Source: Caldilineaceae bacterium (GTDB taxonomy: Bacteria; Chloroflexota; Anaerolineae; Caldilineales; Caldilineaceae). Taken from it: DNA of 13,550 nt. The DNA lies in the NCBI GenBank assembly GCA_026645635.1, contig JAPKMV010000035.1, positions 1 to 13,550 of the forward strand, in the 5' to 3' direction. The notes below the pieces were generated by a model. That model ran no database searches. It was not told the origin of the DNA and worked only from the letters and a program-made list of their open reading frames with translations. Shown here one piece after another: positions 5,618 through 12,881 of the stretch. How positions within the stretch are numbered: position 1 is the stretch's first letter; every line of letters begins with the position of its first letter. Position numbers and translations under genes: made by a program.

Positions 5618-7447
5618 CTACCCGGCGAGGGCTGAGGCGGCACGGCGGCTCTCGATGTAGGCCAGGGATTGATGGCGGAAATAGGTGTCGTACAGCCCGG
5701 CGTAGTGCCCGCCTTGCGCCATGAGCGTGTCATGGCTGCCCGCCTCGATGATGCGCCCGTGATCCAGCACGATGATGCGGTCGCACGCCTTCACCGTGGA
5801 AAGGCGATGGGCGATGACGATGGAGGTGCGGTTGCGGAAGATCAGGTCGAGCGCGGCCTGGATCTGCGCCTCCGTGAACGGGTCTACGCTTGCGGTCGCC
5901 TCGTCCAGGATGAAGATCGCCGGGTCTTGCGCCAACATGCGCGCCAGCACCACCAACTGGCGCTGCCCCATGCTCAGCCGGGCGCCCCGTTCGCCTACAT
6001 CCGTGTTGAGTCCATCGGGCAGCGTCTCCAGCCAGTCGCCGCCGCCGATCTGCCGGGCGATCTGCTCCACCGCCACGTCGTTCAGCGCCGGCACGGCGTA
6101 GCGGATGTTGTCGGCCACCGTGCCGGCAAAGAGGAAGGGACTCTGGCTGACGATGCCCAGCCGCCGCCGGTAGCTCTGCAAATCGAAGGTGCGGATGTCC
6201 TGGTCGTCCACCAGGATGCGCCCGTCCTGGAATTCATAGAAACGGGTGATCAGCTTGGCGATGCTCGACTTGCCCGCGCCGGTGTGGCCGACCAGCGCCA
6301 CGCTCTCGCCGGGCTGGATGTGGAGCGTGAAGTCGCGCAGCACCTGCTCCTTTTCCCCATAGCGAAAACTCACCCGATCGAACTTGATATCCCCGTGCAA
6401 GGTCGTCACTGGTTTGCTTGCCGTCTGGAAAACCGCCGGCTCGGCATCCATCAGTCCGAAGATGCGCTCGGTGGCGCTGAGCGCGGCCTGAAACTGGCTC
6501 CAAAAGGCCGAAAGGTTGATCATGGGGAACCAGAAGAGCGCGACGCTGTTCATAAAGAGGAACCAGGCGCCGGCGGAGATCACCCCTAGATAGGTGTAGT
6601 AGCCGCCGGCGGTGAGCAGCAGCGCCGTGCCGACGCCGGCGAAAAATTGCAGCGTGGGAAAGATCAGCGCCAGCACAAAGCCGCGCTGCACGTGGATGGC
6701 GTAGCTGGCGGAGTTGACGCCCAGAAACTCGTCGTAGATGCCCTGCTCCCGGCGGAAGTTCTTGGCCACGGAGATGCCCGTCACCGCTTCCTGGATGCTG
6801 GCGTTGACGTCGGCCACCGCCTGCTGGCTCTTGCGGGTGATGCGCCGCGCCCAACTGCGGTAGCCGCCGGCGACGATGAAGGCCACGGGCGCCAGGAGCA
6901 GCAGGAGCAGCGTCATCTGCCAGTTGATGGTGAAGAGGTAGGCGACCAGAATGATCACCAGCAAAATCTGGGTGAAAAGCTCGGTGATGAGAACTGCCAC
7001 GCGGCCAAACTCGTCGGTGTCGCTGGTGATGCGGCTGACGACGCGCCCGGATTGATATTCGTCGAAGAAGCTCATGTCGTGGTTCATCACCGCGGCGAAG
7101 GCATCCGTGCGCATGGCCAGCACCACGTTGCTGATCAACTGCACGGTGAGGATGCGCCGCGCCCAGTTGAGCAGCCAGTTGGCCACGCCGATCACCAGCA
7201 CGCCCACCACCAGCGCGATCTCCAGCGTGCGCCGCGCCATGAAGGTCGTGTCCAGCGCGCCGACGCCCCAGGCGATCAGCACCGGCAGCAGTGCGCCGGT
7301 GAACGAAATGACGGTGACGAGCAGCACCAGGATTGCCATCTGGCGTCCCGACGGCTTGAAGTAGGTCGCGATGCGGCGGAACAACTGGCGGTTGGTGTAG
7401 GTCCGGTCGTAGGCTTCATTGGTGAGGCCGGCGCGCATCATGCCCAT
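5618..7447 (-). CDS. ABC exporter half-transporter (fused membrane and ATPase domains)
   Basis: A 609-residue type IV (exporter-fold) ABC protein with six membrane helices in residues about 35-320, followed by the nucleotide-binding domain. Walker A GHTGAGKSS is at 387-395, the signature LSMGQ at 491-495 (a Met in place of the first Gly of LSGGQ), Walker B and catalytic Glu in ILDEATASVD at 513-522, and the switch His in IVIAHRLST shortly after. Such half-transporters work as homo- or heterodimers and export lipids, peptides or drugs; no partner gene is seen here, so a homodimer is the simple reading. The ATG at 7447 has GAGG seven bases upstream and overlaps the end of the antiporter gene by ten bases; ATGs at 7441 and 7438 are alternatives. 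The substrate is unknown. Confidence 0.92.
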   Translation of the reverse strand: MGMMRAGLTNEAYDRTYTNRQLFRRIATYFKPSGRQMAILVLLVTVISFTGALLPVLIAWGVGALDTTFMARRTLEIALVVGVLVIGVANWLLNWARRILTVQLISNVVLAMRTDAFAAVMNHDMSFFDEYQSGRVVSRITSDTDEFGRVAVLITELFTQILLVIILVAYLFTINWQMTLLLLLLAPVAFIVAGGYRSWARRITRKSQQAVADVNASIQEAVTGISVAKNFRREQGIYDEFLGVNSASYAIHVQRGFVLALIFPTLQFFAGVGTALLLTAGGYYTYLGVISAGAWFLFMNSVALFWFPMINLSAFWSQFQAALSATERIFGLMDAEPAVFQTASKPVTTLHGDIKFDRVSFRYGEKEQVLRDFTLHIQPGESVALVGHTGAGKSSIAKLITRFYEFQDGRILVDDQDIRTFDLQSYRRRLGIVSQSPFLFAGTVADNIRYAVPALNDVAVEQIARQIGGGDWLETLPDGLNTDVGERGARLSMGQRQLVVLARMLAQDPAIFILDEATASVDPFTEAQIQAALDLIFRNRTSIVIAHRLSTVKACDRIIVLDHGRIIEAGSHDTLMAQGGHYAGLYDTYFRHQSLAYIESRRAASALAG

Positions 7448-9249
7448 TCGTTTGCCTCGCGGTTTGCTTGCTCGGGGAAGAAGAGGCTGACGACGCTCCA
7501 GCCGGGCAGCGGCGCCAGTGGGAAATTGACGGTGGCCACGACGACGGCGTTCTTGCGCAGCGCCATCAGCGAGAGAACCTGGTCGCCATGTTTCTGGCGG
7601 AACGCGTCCCAGGTGAACTGCTCGGTCAGTGGCGTCACCCGGATCTTGGCGCCCTGTTCCAGCGCCGCGTGGAGCGTGGCAAAGGTGGCAGTGCGGCCAA
7701 AGAGCAGGCGGCCAAGCTGTGGCTGGTTGAACCGCTCGCCGGCGCGTGGGCCGAGCGCAGGCGGCAGTTGGAAGACGTTGGCCGAGCCGAATTCATCCTC
7801 GAAGTGCTTGCAGGCCAGGGCGTTGGCCTCGTCGTTGTTCGTCAGCGCCAGCAGCCGGCCCACGCCGGTCAGGTCCACGTCGTCCTCGACAAAGGCGGAG
7901 AGGATGTTGCCCTGGAGCGCGTTGAGGCCGCGCAGCCGCGCGTCGGCGACCTTGTTGTGGTTGACATCGATCAGCCGTACCACCACACCGGCGCGCTGCA
8001 GCGCCTCTGCCAGTTCGCAGCTAAACGGGTTGGCGCCCACCATCAGGAAGCCCTGAGGATCGGCCTCGGCGACGCCCAGCCACCGCGCCACCCACTTGGC
8101 CGTGCCGCCTTGCAGCAGCACCGTCGCGACGATTACCAGGAAGACCAGCGGCACGATGATGCGCGCCTCGGCGTAGCCCAGTTCCACCAGGGTGAGCACG
8201 AAGACCGAAGTCACCGACGCGGCCACGATGCCCCGCGGGGCGATCCACGCCAGGAAGATGCGTTCGTTGCGGGTCAGCGAACTGCCCAGGGTGCTCAAGA
8301 AGACGCCCAGCGGACGCAGCACGAAGATCACCACGCCCACCAAGGCGAAGGCGCGCCAGTCGAGCAGTTGCAGGTCGTCCACAGTGATGGTCGCGGCCAG
8401 CAGGATGAAGAGCGTGGAGATCAGCAGCACGCTCAGCTTCTCTTTGAAGTAGAGCAGTTCGTGCAGCTTGTGTGGGTTGGCGTTGGCCAGGAAGATGCCC
8501 ATCACCGTCACGGCGGTCAGCCCCGACTCATGGGTGAGGGTGTTGGCGAGGGCGAAGACGCTCACCACCAGCGCCAGGATGGCGATGTCGCGCAGGTAGT
8601 CCGGGATCCAGAAGCGGCGCAGCGCCACATAGGTGAAGTAGCCCGCGGCCAGCCCCAGCCCGCCGCCCACCAGCACGATCAGCAAAAAGGTGATCAGCGT
8701 GTCGCTCCAGGTCGCGGCTGCGCCGGCCACCACCAGATCGTAGACGAGCACGGCAATCGACGCGCCGATGGGGTCGATGACGATGCCTTCCCAGCGCAGA
8801 ATCGAGGCGATGTTGGCCGTGGGGCGCACGTTGCGCAGGAGCGGCGCGATGACCGTCGGCCCAGTGACGATGATCAGTGCGCCGAAGAGCAGCGCCAGGT
8901 TCCACGGCAGCCCGGTGATGTAGTGCGCTCCCGCCGCGCCGCCGAACCAGGTCACCAGCGCGCCCACAGTGAGCAGGCCGCGCACCGGCCCGACGACATG
9001 GCGCACATCGCTCCAGGTCAGTGTGAGCGCGCCCTCGAAGAGGATGATCGCCACCGAGAGCGACACCAACGGAAAGAAGAGCTCGCCGAGCGATGCACGC
9101 GGGTCGATCAGGTTGAGGAGCGGGCCGGCGACAAAGCCGGCGGCCAGCAGCGGAATGATGGCAGGCGCCTTGATGCGCCAGGCGAACCACTGGCAGAAAA
9201 CGCCGGCCAGGAGGACGCCGGCGATGGTCAGGGCTGGGTTGAGGTGCAT
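7438..9249 (-). CDS. CPA1/NhaP-type cation:proton antiporter with TrkA-N-like domain
   Basis: A 603-residue inner-membrane protein. Residues 1 to about 390 form about a dozen hydrophobic helices with family motifs: ILFEGALTLTW (about 70), VTGPTVIAPLLR (about 128-140) and the ion-site motif RWEGIVIDPIGA (about 152-164). From about residue 398, GFLMVGANPFSCELAEALQ begins a Rossmann-like TrkA-N/RCK segment (RLIDVNHNKVADARL, LALTNNDEANALA) that usually senses nucleotides or ions and gates transport. The last about 90 residues are a further small domain. It should exchange Na+ or K+ for H+. The nucleotide motif is VGANPFS instead of the usual GxGxxG, so nucleotide binding is uncertain. Its TGA overlaps the start of the ABC gene, suggesting one transcript and coupled translation. 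AAAGG lies ten bases before the ATG. Confidence 0.92.
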   Translation of the reverse strand: MHLNPALTIAGVLLAGVFCQWFAWRIKAPAIIPLLAAGFVAGPLLNLIDPRASLGELFFPLVSLSVAIILFEGALTLTWSDVRHVVGPVRGLLTVGALVTWFGGAAGAHYITGLPWNLALLFGALIIVTGPTVIAPLLRNVRPTANIASILRWEGIVIDPIGASIAVLVYDLVVAGAAATWSDTLITFLLIVLVGGGLGLAAGYFTYVALRRFWIPDYLRDIAILALVVSVFALANTLTHESGLTAVTVMGIFLANANPHKLHELLYFKEKLSVLLISTLFILLAATITVDDLQLLDWRAFALVGVVIFVLRPLGVFLSTLGSSLTRNERIFLAWIAPRGIVAASVTSVFVLTLVELGYAEARIIVPLVFLVIVATVLLQGGTAKWVARWLGVAEADPQGFLMVGANPFSCELAEALQRAGVVVRLIDVNHNKVADARLRGLNALQGNILSAFVEDDVDLTGVGRLLALTNNDEANALACKHFEDEFGSANVFQLPPALGPRAGERFNQPQLGRLLFGRTATFATLHAALEQGAKIRVTPLTEQFTWDAFRQKHGDQVLSLMALRKNAVVVATVNFPLAPLPGWSVVSLFFPEQANREANEWA

Positions 9250-9481
9250 GGCAACAGGCCTTTGCCGGCTGGAAGGTTATTTGTGTTGTGGCGCCAAGAT
9301 CTGCAGAAGACTGTTGGCAACATGTTCAACAACAAGTTATGCGCGGATCTGTTTGGCCATGCTCTGCTCGGTAGAATCGATTGCTGAGCAATCTCGCAAT
9401 GTGTCACTGTCGAGATGGTACCATGATTGCGCCCAGAAACCGAAACGCACTTGCAGGTGAGGCTGTTGCTATACGCTGGCG
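9250..9481. other. Divergent intergenic region with a perfect dyad
   Basis: The space between the minus-strand antiporter gene and the plus-strand island holds no gene. It contains the dyad GATTGCT-G-AGCAATC (9379-9393), two perfect seven-base arms around one base, which could be an operator for the antiporter/ABC unit or simply a tight hairpin. I see no convincing promoter for the antiporter gene on the minus strand. Confidence 0.35.
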
Positions 9482-9543
9482 TTCGGCGCCGGCTACTTGG
9501 CGTCGGGCTGGCTGCGCCTCGCCAGCCAGGGCATGGTAAGGCT
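9482..9543 (+). pseudogene. Relic of a PLD-like/helicase gene, fragment A
   Basis: The frame reads FGAGYLASGWLRLASQGMVR, matching GVGYFASGWLRLAVQGMVR of fragment B (10432-10605). The DNA at 9485-9537 matches 10540-10592 without gaps, 46 of 53 bases by my count. Only this core survives; before it there is no start codon or ribosome binding site and after it the sequence is unrelated. It is a decayed piece of the same gene or of a close paralogue. Confidence 0.6.
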
Positions 9544-9569
9544 CGATTCGCGGGAGTATTTGCGAAGAT

Positions 9570-9597
9570 TTGACAACGAATGGTTTGCGACTATAGT
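9570..9597 (+). promoter_or_regulatory. Near-consensus sigma-70 promoter for the toxin-antitoxin pair
   Basis: TTGACA (9570-9575), a 16-base spacer and TATAGT (9592-9597) form a strong promoter match. Transcription would start near 9604, leaving a leader of about 100 bases before the antitoxin ATG at 9703. It lies just after gene relic A, so it was probably brought in with the toxin-antitoxin module. Confidence 0.55.
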
Positions 9598-9702
9598 GGA
9601 GGCAGTAGACCCGTCCAGCCTGTACTTTCTTCAGGAGCACGATCGAATCGGCGGGTTTTATGGCATACTTGGCAAAGAAACCTTGTGTCAAGGCGATGAG
9701 AT

Positions 9703-9933
9703 ATGCAGCAGATCATGACACGTGAACAACTGTGGGAACAGTTCGGCAAGCTGAATTTGTCACAACAGCAGAAGGTGGCGGCGTTCATTGAGTCGATTCT
9801 GGCGCCAGAGATGCGGAATACTGGACGCGATAAGCGTAGTTTGCTTACTCTTTCCGTGTGGAACGAGGAGGATATTGCGCAGATTCAGGACGCACAAGAC
9901 AGGATCAATGCATGGCGCGTCCCAGTATCCTAG
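9703..9933 (+). CDS. Antitoxin-like protein of a VapBC-type pair
   Basis: A 76-residue acidic protein. The first half (TREQLWEQFGKLNLSQQQKV) is helical, and the C-terminus SVWNEEDIAQIQDAQDRINA followed by WRVPVS resembles small antitoxins found before PIN-domain toxins in Chloroflexota and Cyanobacteria, whose tails wrap the toxin. No clear DNA-binding fold is obvious to me. The ATG at 9703 has AAGG nine bases upstream; a second ATG at 9715 lacks one. Its 3' end overlaps the toxin start by 22 bases, the normal arrangement for translational coupling. Even with the toxin interrupted, the antitoxin is intact. Confidence 0.7.
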   Translation: MQQIMTREQLWEQFGKLNLSQQQKVAAFIESILAPEMRNTGRDKRSLLTLSVWNEEDIAQIQDAQDRINAWRVPVS

Positions 9934-10316
9934 TCGACACAAGCATCATCATCGAACATCTGCGCAAGCAGAATCGCCGCAAGAGTATCCTTTATGACAT
10001 GGTCGGTGACTATGTGCTCTACATCGCGACGATTGTCGAGTTCGAGCTTTATGCGGGGGCGGTAGACAGGCAGAAGCAGTAGGACATCGCGGAAATCGTG
10101 AGTTGGTGCGACGTGTTACCCTTTACTACAGACGTTGCTCGAACCGCAGCAACGATCTTCCGGGATTTAAGGGCTGCAAACCAACTAATCGAGATTCGCG
10201 ATATTTTCATTGCAGCGACCGCGCTGACCTATGATCTGTCATTGGTGACGCTGAACCTAAGCCATTTTAACCGGATTGACGGTCTGCGGCTTCACCCAGT
10301 TATGCTGAACAAGTAA
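9912..10316 (+). pseudogene. PIN-domain (VapC-like) toxin interrupted by an in-frame amber codon
   Basis: Read through one TAG at 10080-10082 (codon 57), this is a complete PIN ribonuclease of about 134 residues starting MARPSILVDTSIIIEHL. The catalytic acids are present: D9 (LVDTS), E43 (ATIVEFELYAG) and D97 (EIRDIFIAATAL), plus the late SLVTLNLSHF strand. The codons before the stop are CAG AAG CAG, so a single C-to-T change of a fourth such codon is the simplest origin. As written, translation gives a 56-residue piece with D9 and E43 but not D97; a GTG at 10098 could start the rest. Toxin loss by point mutation is the likely reading, with readthrough or sequencing error as alternatives. The frame after the stop is undamaged, so the event is recent. 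Confidence 0.8.
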
Positions 10317-10342
10317 CGGGAAAACAACTCCCAACATCCCCA

Positions 10343-10372
10343 TTTTCACCGCCCCACCCCCTATGCTATACT
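10343..10372 (+). promoter_or_regulatory. Possible promoter before the second relic and the nuclease genes
   Basis: TTTTCA (10343-10348) and TATACT (10367-10372) are 18 bases apart. The -10 box is good and the -35 box is weak. It would have served the gene now reduced to fragment B and may now drive the three nuclease genes that follow. Confidence 0.35.
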
Positions 10373-10431
10373 CCCCGCAGGCCGGAGCATCGACCCCGGC
10401 GCCAACCCGTCACCCAAGCTGAGCAACCCGG

Positions 10432-10668
10432 ATGAGCCTGCGCACATTGAACCTGCCGCTCCTGCTCAATACTTCGGACCACGACCTGATCGCCGATTTC
10501 TTTGCGCCCGCACTGGCGGACTCTTTTCGCTATGACCGCGGCGTCGGCTACTTTGCGTCGGGCTGGCTGCGCCTGGCGGTGCAGGGCATGGTGCGCTTTG
10601 CGGTATCGCCCACAACCGATGGTTGGCGGTGCCTTCCCGACCACAATGCACGTCGCTGCAGATTGTGA
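10432..10668 (+). pseudogene. N-terminal fragment B of a PLD-like/helicase protein
   Basis: Begins MSLRTLNLPLLLNTSDHDLI, continuing ADFFAPALADSFRYDRGVGY and FASGWLRLAVQGMVRFA. I recognise this as the head of large SF2 helicase proteins with a phospholipase-D-like N-terminal domain, which are common in defence islands; those proteins are many hundred residues long. After MVRFA (about 10605) the frame turns into unrelated residues and stops at 10668, only nine bases before the Mrr-like gene starts. The rest of the gene was lost, probably when the present nuclease genes arrived. The family assignment rests on about 55 residues. Confidence 0.6.
10540..10592 (+). repeat. Direct repeat with 9485-9537 flanking the toxin-antitoxin pair
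   Basis: Ungapped match of 53 bases at an offset of 1055, with 46 identities including a 20-base perfect core (9500-9519 and 10555-10574). Both copies encode the same peptide in the same direction, so the repeat is of gene origin. The VapBC-like module lies entirely between the two copies. Confidence 0.65.
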
Positions 10669-10676
10669 AACCAGAG

Positions 10677-11825
10677 ATGACATACCTTGACGCTGCCTAC
10701 ACCGTGCTCCGTATGGCCAAACAGCCGCTTCACTACGCAGAGATTACGCAGCGCGCGCTTGAACAAGGGCTGATCATACCAACGGGCTTGACGCCAGAAG
10801 CAACGATGGGATCGCGGCTCTATACCGACACCCAAGAAGAAGGCTCACGATTCTTGCGCGCTGGCCGCGGCGTGTTTGAACTTGCCACAATCAGGCAGGG
10901 CGGTATTGAAGACCAAGTGCAGGCGATTAACCGAAATACGCGCGAACGCCTGGGACAACTACTCCACTCGATGCCGGCTAAGCGCTTTGAGTCACTCGTG
11001 ATGGAGTTGTTGCTGGCGATGGGCTTCGACGAGGGCACGCTTCAGGTGACAACCTATCAGGGAGACGGCGGTATTGACGTTGTTGGGGTCTATAGAGCAG
11101 CCGGCCTCACCGAGGTGAATGTTGCTGTGCAGGCCAAACGCTGGAAAGGCAATGTTCAGGCACCCACGGTAACACAGTTGCGCGGTTCATTGCAGGTCCA
11201 TCAACAAGGCATCATCATCACGACCAGTGACTTCTCATCCGGCGCTCGCAAAGAAGCGATTGCGTTGAACAAGACACATATCACGCTGATCAATGGCGAA
11301 CAATTGATCGATATGCTGATCCGCCATCGTGTGGGCGTTCGTGAGCGCACGCTTCTGGTGAACGCTTTGGACGAGGAGTGGTGGGGCGAACTGCTAAATG
11401 TGGAAACGCACGCACCTGTGCAGGAACAGCCAATAGGCGACAACGGTGTCACACACGCGGACGCGCCGCAGGACATGCGGCCATCCACGATGAAACCTCG
11501 ATCAGCGCGTAAGCCTGAAGCCATTACATTGTTGGGGGATCGCTATCCAGTGCAGAATTGGAAAGGGCTGCTCATGGCGGTCTGCACTGTGCTCGCCGAG
11601 CGACACCCTGAGCGGTTCGCTGCATTCGGGCAGACCCTCCGTGGGCGTAAACGCCAATACATTTCAACGGCACAGGAGAATATGTTTTCACCGGTGCTGA
11701 TCCCTGGCACAGCACTGTTCGTTGAGACGAACTTGAGTTCAGGTGACATCCTCCAACTGGCGCATGGGCTATTGGAAGGGCTGGGTTATCCAACTGACTT
11801 GCTGGTGGTCCAAATGCGGCAGTGA
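10677..11825 (+). CDS. Mrr-type restriction endonuclease with HARE-HTH domain
   Basis: A 382-residue protein in three parts. Residues 1-70 (TYLDAAYTVLRMAKQPLHYA, later SRFLRAGRGVFEL) match the HARE-HTH winged-helix domain often fused to restriction enzymes. Residues about 100-220 are an Mrr-like PD-(D/E)XK nuclease: RFESLVMELLLAMGF (E105), GDGGIDVVG (D134) and VAVQAKRWK (Q152, K154), followed by GIIITTSDFSSGA. Residues about 285-380 form a further domain (NWKGLLMAVCTVLAERHPER, GTALFVETNLSSGDILQLA) that I cannot name. Mrr proteins cut DNA with foreign modification. The ATG at 10677 agrees with the domain start but has no strong ribosome binding site; GTG at 10665 is an alternative. A 39-base gap separates it from the HNH gene. 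Confidence 0.85.
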   Translation: MTYLDAAYTVLRMAKQPLHYAEITQRALEQGLIIPTGLTPEATMGSRLYTDTQEEGSRFLRAGRGVFELATIRQGGIEDQVQAINRNTRERLGQLLHSMPAKRFESLVMELLLAMGFDEGTLQVTTYQGDGGIDVVGVYRAAGLTEVNVAVQAKRWKGNVQAPTVTQLRGSLQVHQQGIIITTSDFSSGARKEAIALNKTHITLINGEQLIDMLIRHRVGVRERTLLVNALDEEWWGELLNVETHAPVQEQPIGDNGVTHADAPQDMRPSTMKPRSARKPEAITLLGDRYPVQNWKGLLMAVCTVLAERHPERFAAFGQTLRGRKRQYISTAQENMFSPVLIPGTALFVETNLSSGDILQLAHGLLEGLGYPTDLLVVQMRQ

Positions 11826-11864
11826 CCATCAAAGACGGCGAAGTGCAGAATCGGTAAACTACAC

Positions 11865-12848
11865 ATGTCCGAGTTGGCATCTTACGTTCACAAATTCACC
11901 AAACTCCGCCGCGACCCCGCCAAAGGCTGGCCCGCCTCAACCCGCGGCAAATCACCCTACAAACCGCTGCTCCTGCTCGCCGTCCTCGACCAGTTCGACC
12001 AGGGGCAGCTCACCCGCAACCTGATCGAACTCACGCCCGACCTGGGCAACCTGTTCGATCTCTACTGTGCCATCGTCCTACCGCCGGGCATGATCGGCAA
12101 CATCGCCATGCCCTTCTTTTACTTGAAGAGCGAAGGCTTCTGGCAACTTGTCCCGCTGCCCGGCAAAGAAGCCTTTGTCGCTTCGGGCCGGCGGCTGATC
12201 ACGGAGAGCCAGTTGGCCAACAACGTGGCCGGCGCACGGCTGGACGAAGATTTGTTCACCTTGCTTACCGTCAAGGAGCACCGTGACGTGCTGCGCGCCG
12301 CGTTGATCGACGCCCATTTCGACGCGCCGACGCAGCCTTTGCTCTGGCAGCGCTATGCCACGAATCAGGCAGCCTTTCTCTACAGCAGCGAATTGCTGAC
12401 CCAGGCGCGCCGTCAACTCAAGGAGCTGCAACTGCCCGACGCAGAGAGCAGCTACACTCGCGAAGCGCGCGACCAGGGCTTTCGCCGCGCTGTCGTCGTG
12501 GCCTACAACCATCGCTGCGCCTGCTGCGGGCTGCGCATCGTCACGCCGGGCGGCCACACCGCAGTCGAAGCCGCGCACATCGTGCCCTGGCACAAGACGC
12601 GCAACGACCATCCCACCAACGGGCTGGCGCTCTGCCGGTTGTGTCACTGGTCGTTCGACGAAGGGCTGATGAGCGTCGCCATCGATTACCGCGTGATCTT
12701 GTCACCGCAACTGGCGACGCACGGTAACATGCCCGGCTTTCTGTCGATGCTGGCGGAGCGCCCGATCTTCTTGCCGCAGGAAAATGCCCTCTATCCTGAC
12801 CCGACTAATCTGGACTGGCGCAACGACAACATCTTCCGCAAGGTTTAG
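11865..12848 (+). CDS. HNH endonuclease with an N-terminal sensor-like domain
   Basis: A 327-residue protein. The C-terminal part holds a complete zinc-bound HNH nuclease: C218/C221 (RCACCGLRI), EAAHIVPW (H238), N252 (TNGLALC), and C257/C260 with H261 (CRLCHWSFDEG). The N-terminal about 190 residues include GKSPYKPLLLLAVLDQF (28-44), NIAMPFFYLKSEGFWQLVP (79-97) and a helical stretch. The 'basic-x-PYKPLLLL' pattern and the FFxLxxxGFWxLxP pattern resemble the sulfur-binding domain of phosphorothioate-dependent ScoMcrA/SprMcrA-type enzymes, which also end in HNH. That comparison is from memory and only suggestive. No dnd phosphorothioation genes are in the window. Likely co-transcribed with the Mrr-like gene; no clear ribosome binding site is seen. 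Confidence 0.82.
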   Translation: MSELASYVHKFTKLRRDPAKGWPASTRGKSPYKPLLLLAVLDQFDQGQLTRNLIELTPDLGNLFDLYCAIVLPPGMIGNIAMPFFYLKSEGFWQLVPLPGKEAFVASGRRLITESQLANNVAGARLDEDLFTLLTVKEHRDVLRAALIDAHFDAPTQPLLWQRYATNQAAFLYSSELLTQARRQLKELQLPDAESSYTREARDQGFRRAVVVAYNHRCACCGLRIVTPGGHTAVEAAHIVPWHKTRNDHPTNGLALCRLCHWSFDEGLMSVAIDYRVILSPQLATHGNMPGFLSMLAERPIFLPQENALYPDPTNLDWRNDNIFRKV

Positions 12849-12881
12849 CACTGCAATTGCATGTAGCTGAGGGAGTTCGGC

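Noticed and set aside
6647..8056. Plus-strand open frame across the ABC and antiporter genes
   Set aside because: It spans the junction of two real minus-strand genes and is rich in His, Gln and Asp; a shadow frame.
7468..9387. Long open frame on the plus strand opposite the antiporter gene
   Set aside because: Its product is a run of Gln, His, Arg, Asp and Gly without any domain, the usual mirror of a GC-rich gene; the minus strand encodes a clear antiporter.
9497..9718. Possible small gene starting at a TTG
   Set aside because: The first 20 residues are the relic of the PLD-like/helicase gene, the remainder has no recognisable pattern, and a strong promoter for the next gene lies inside it.
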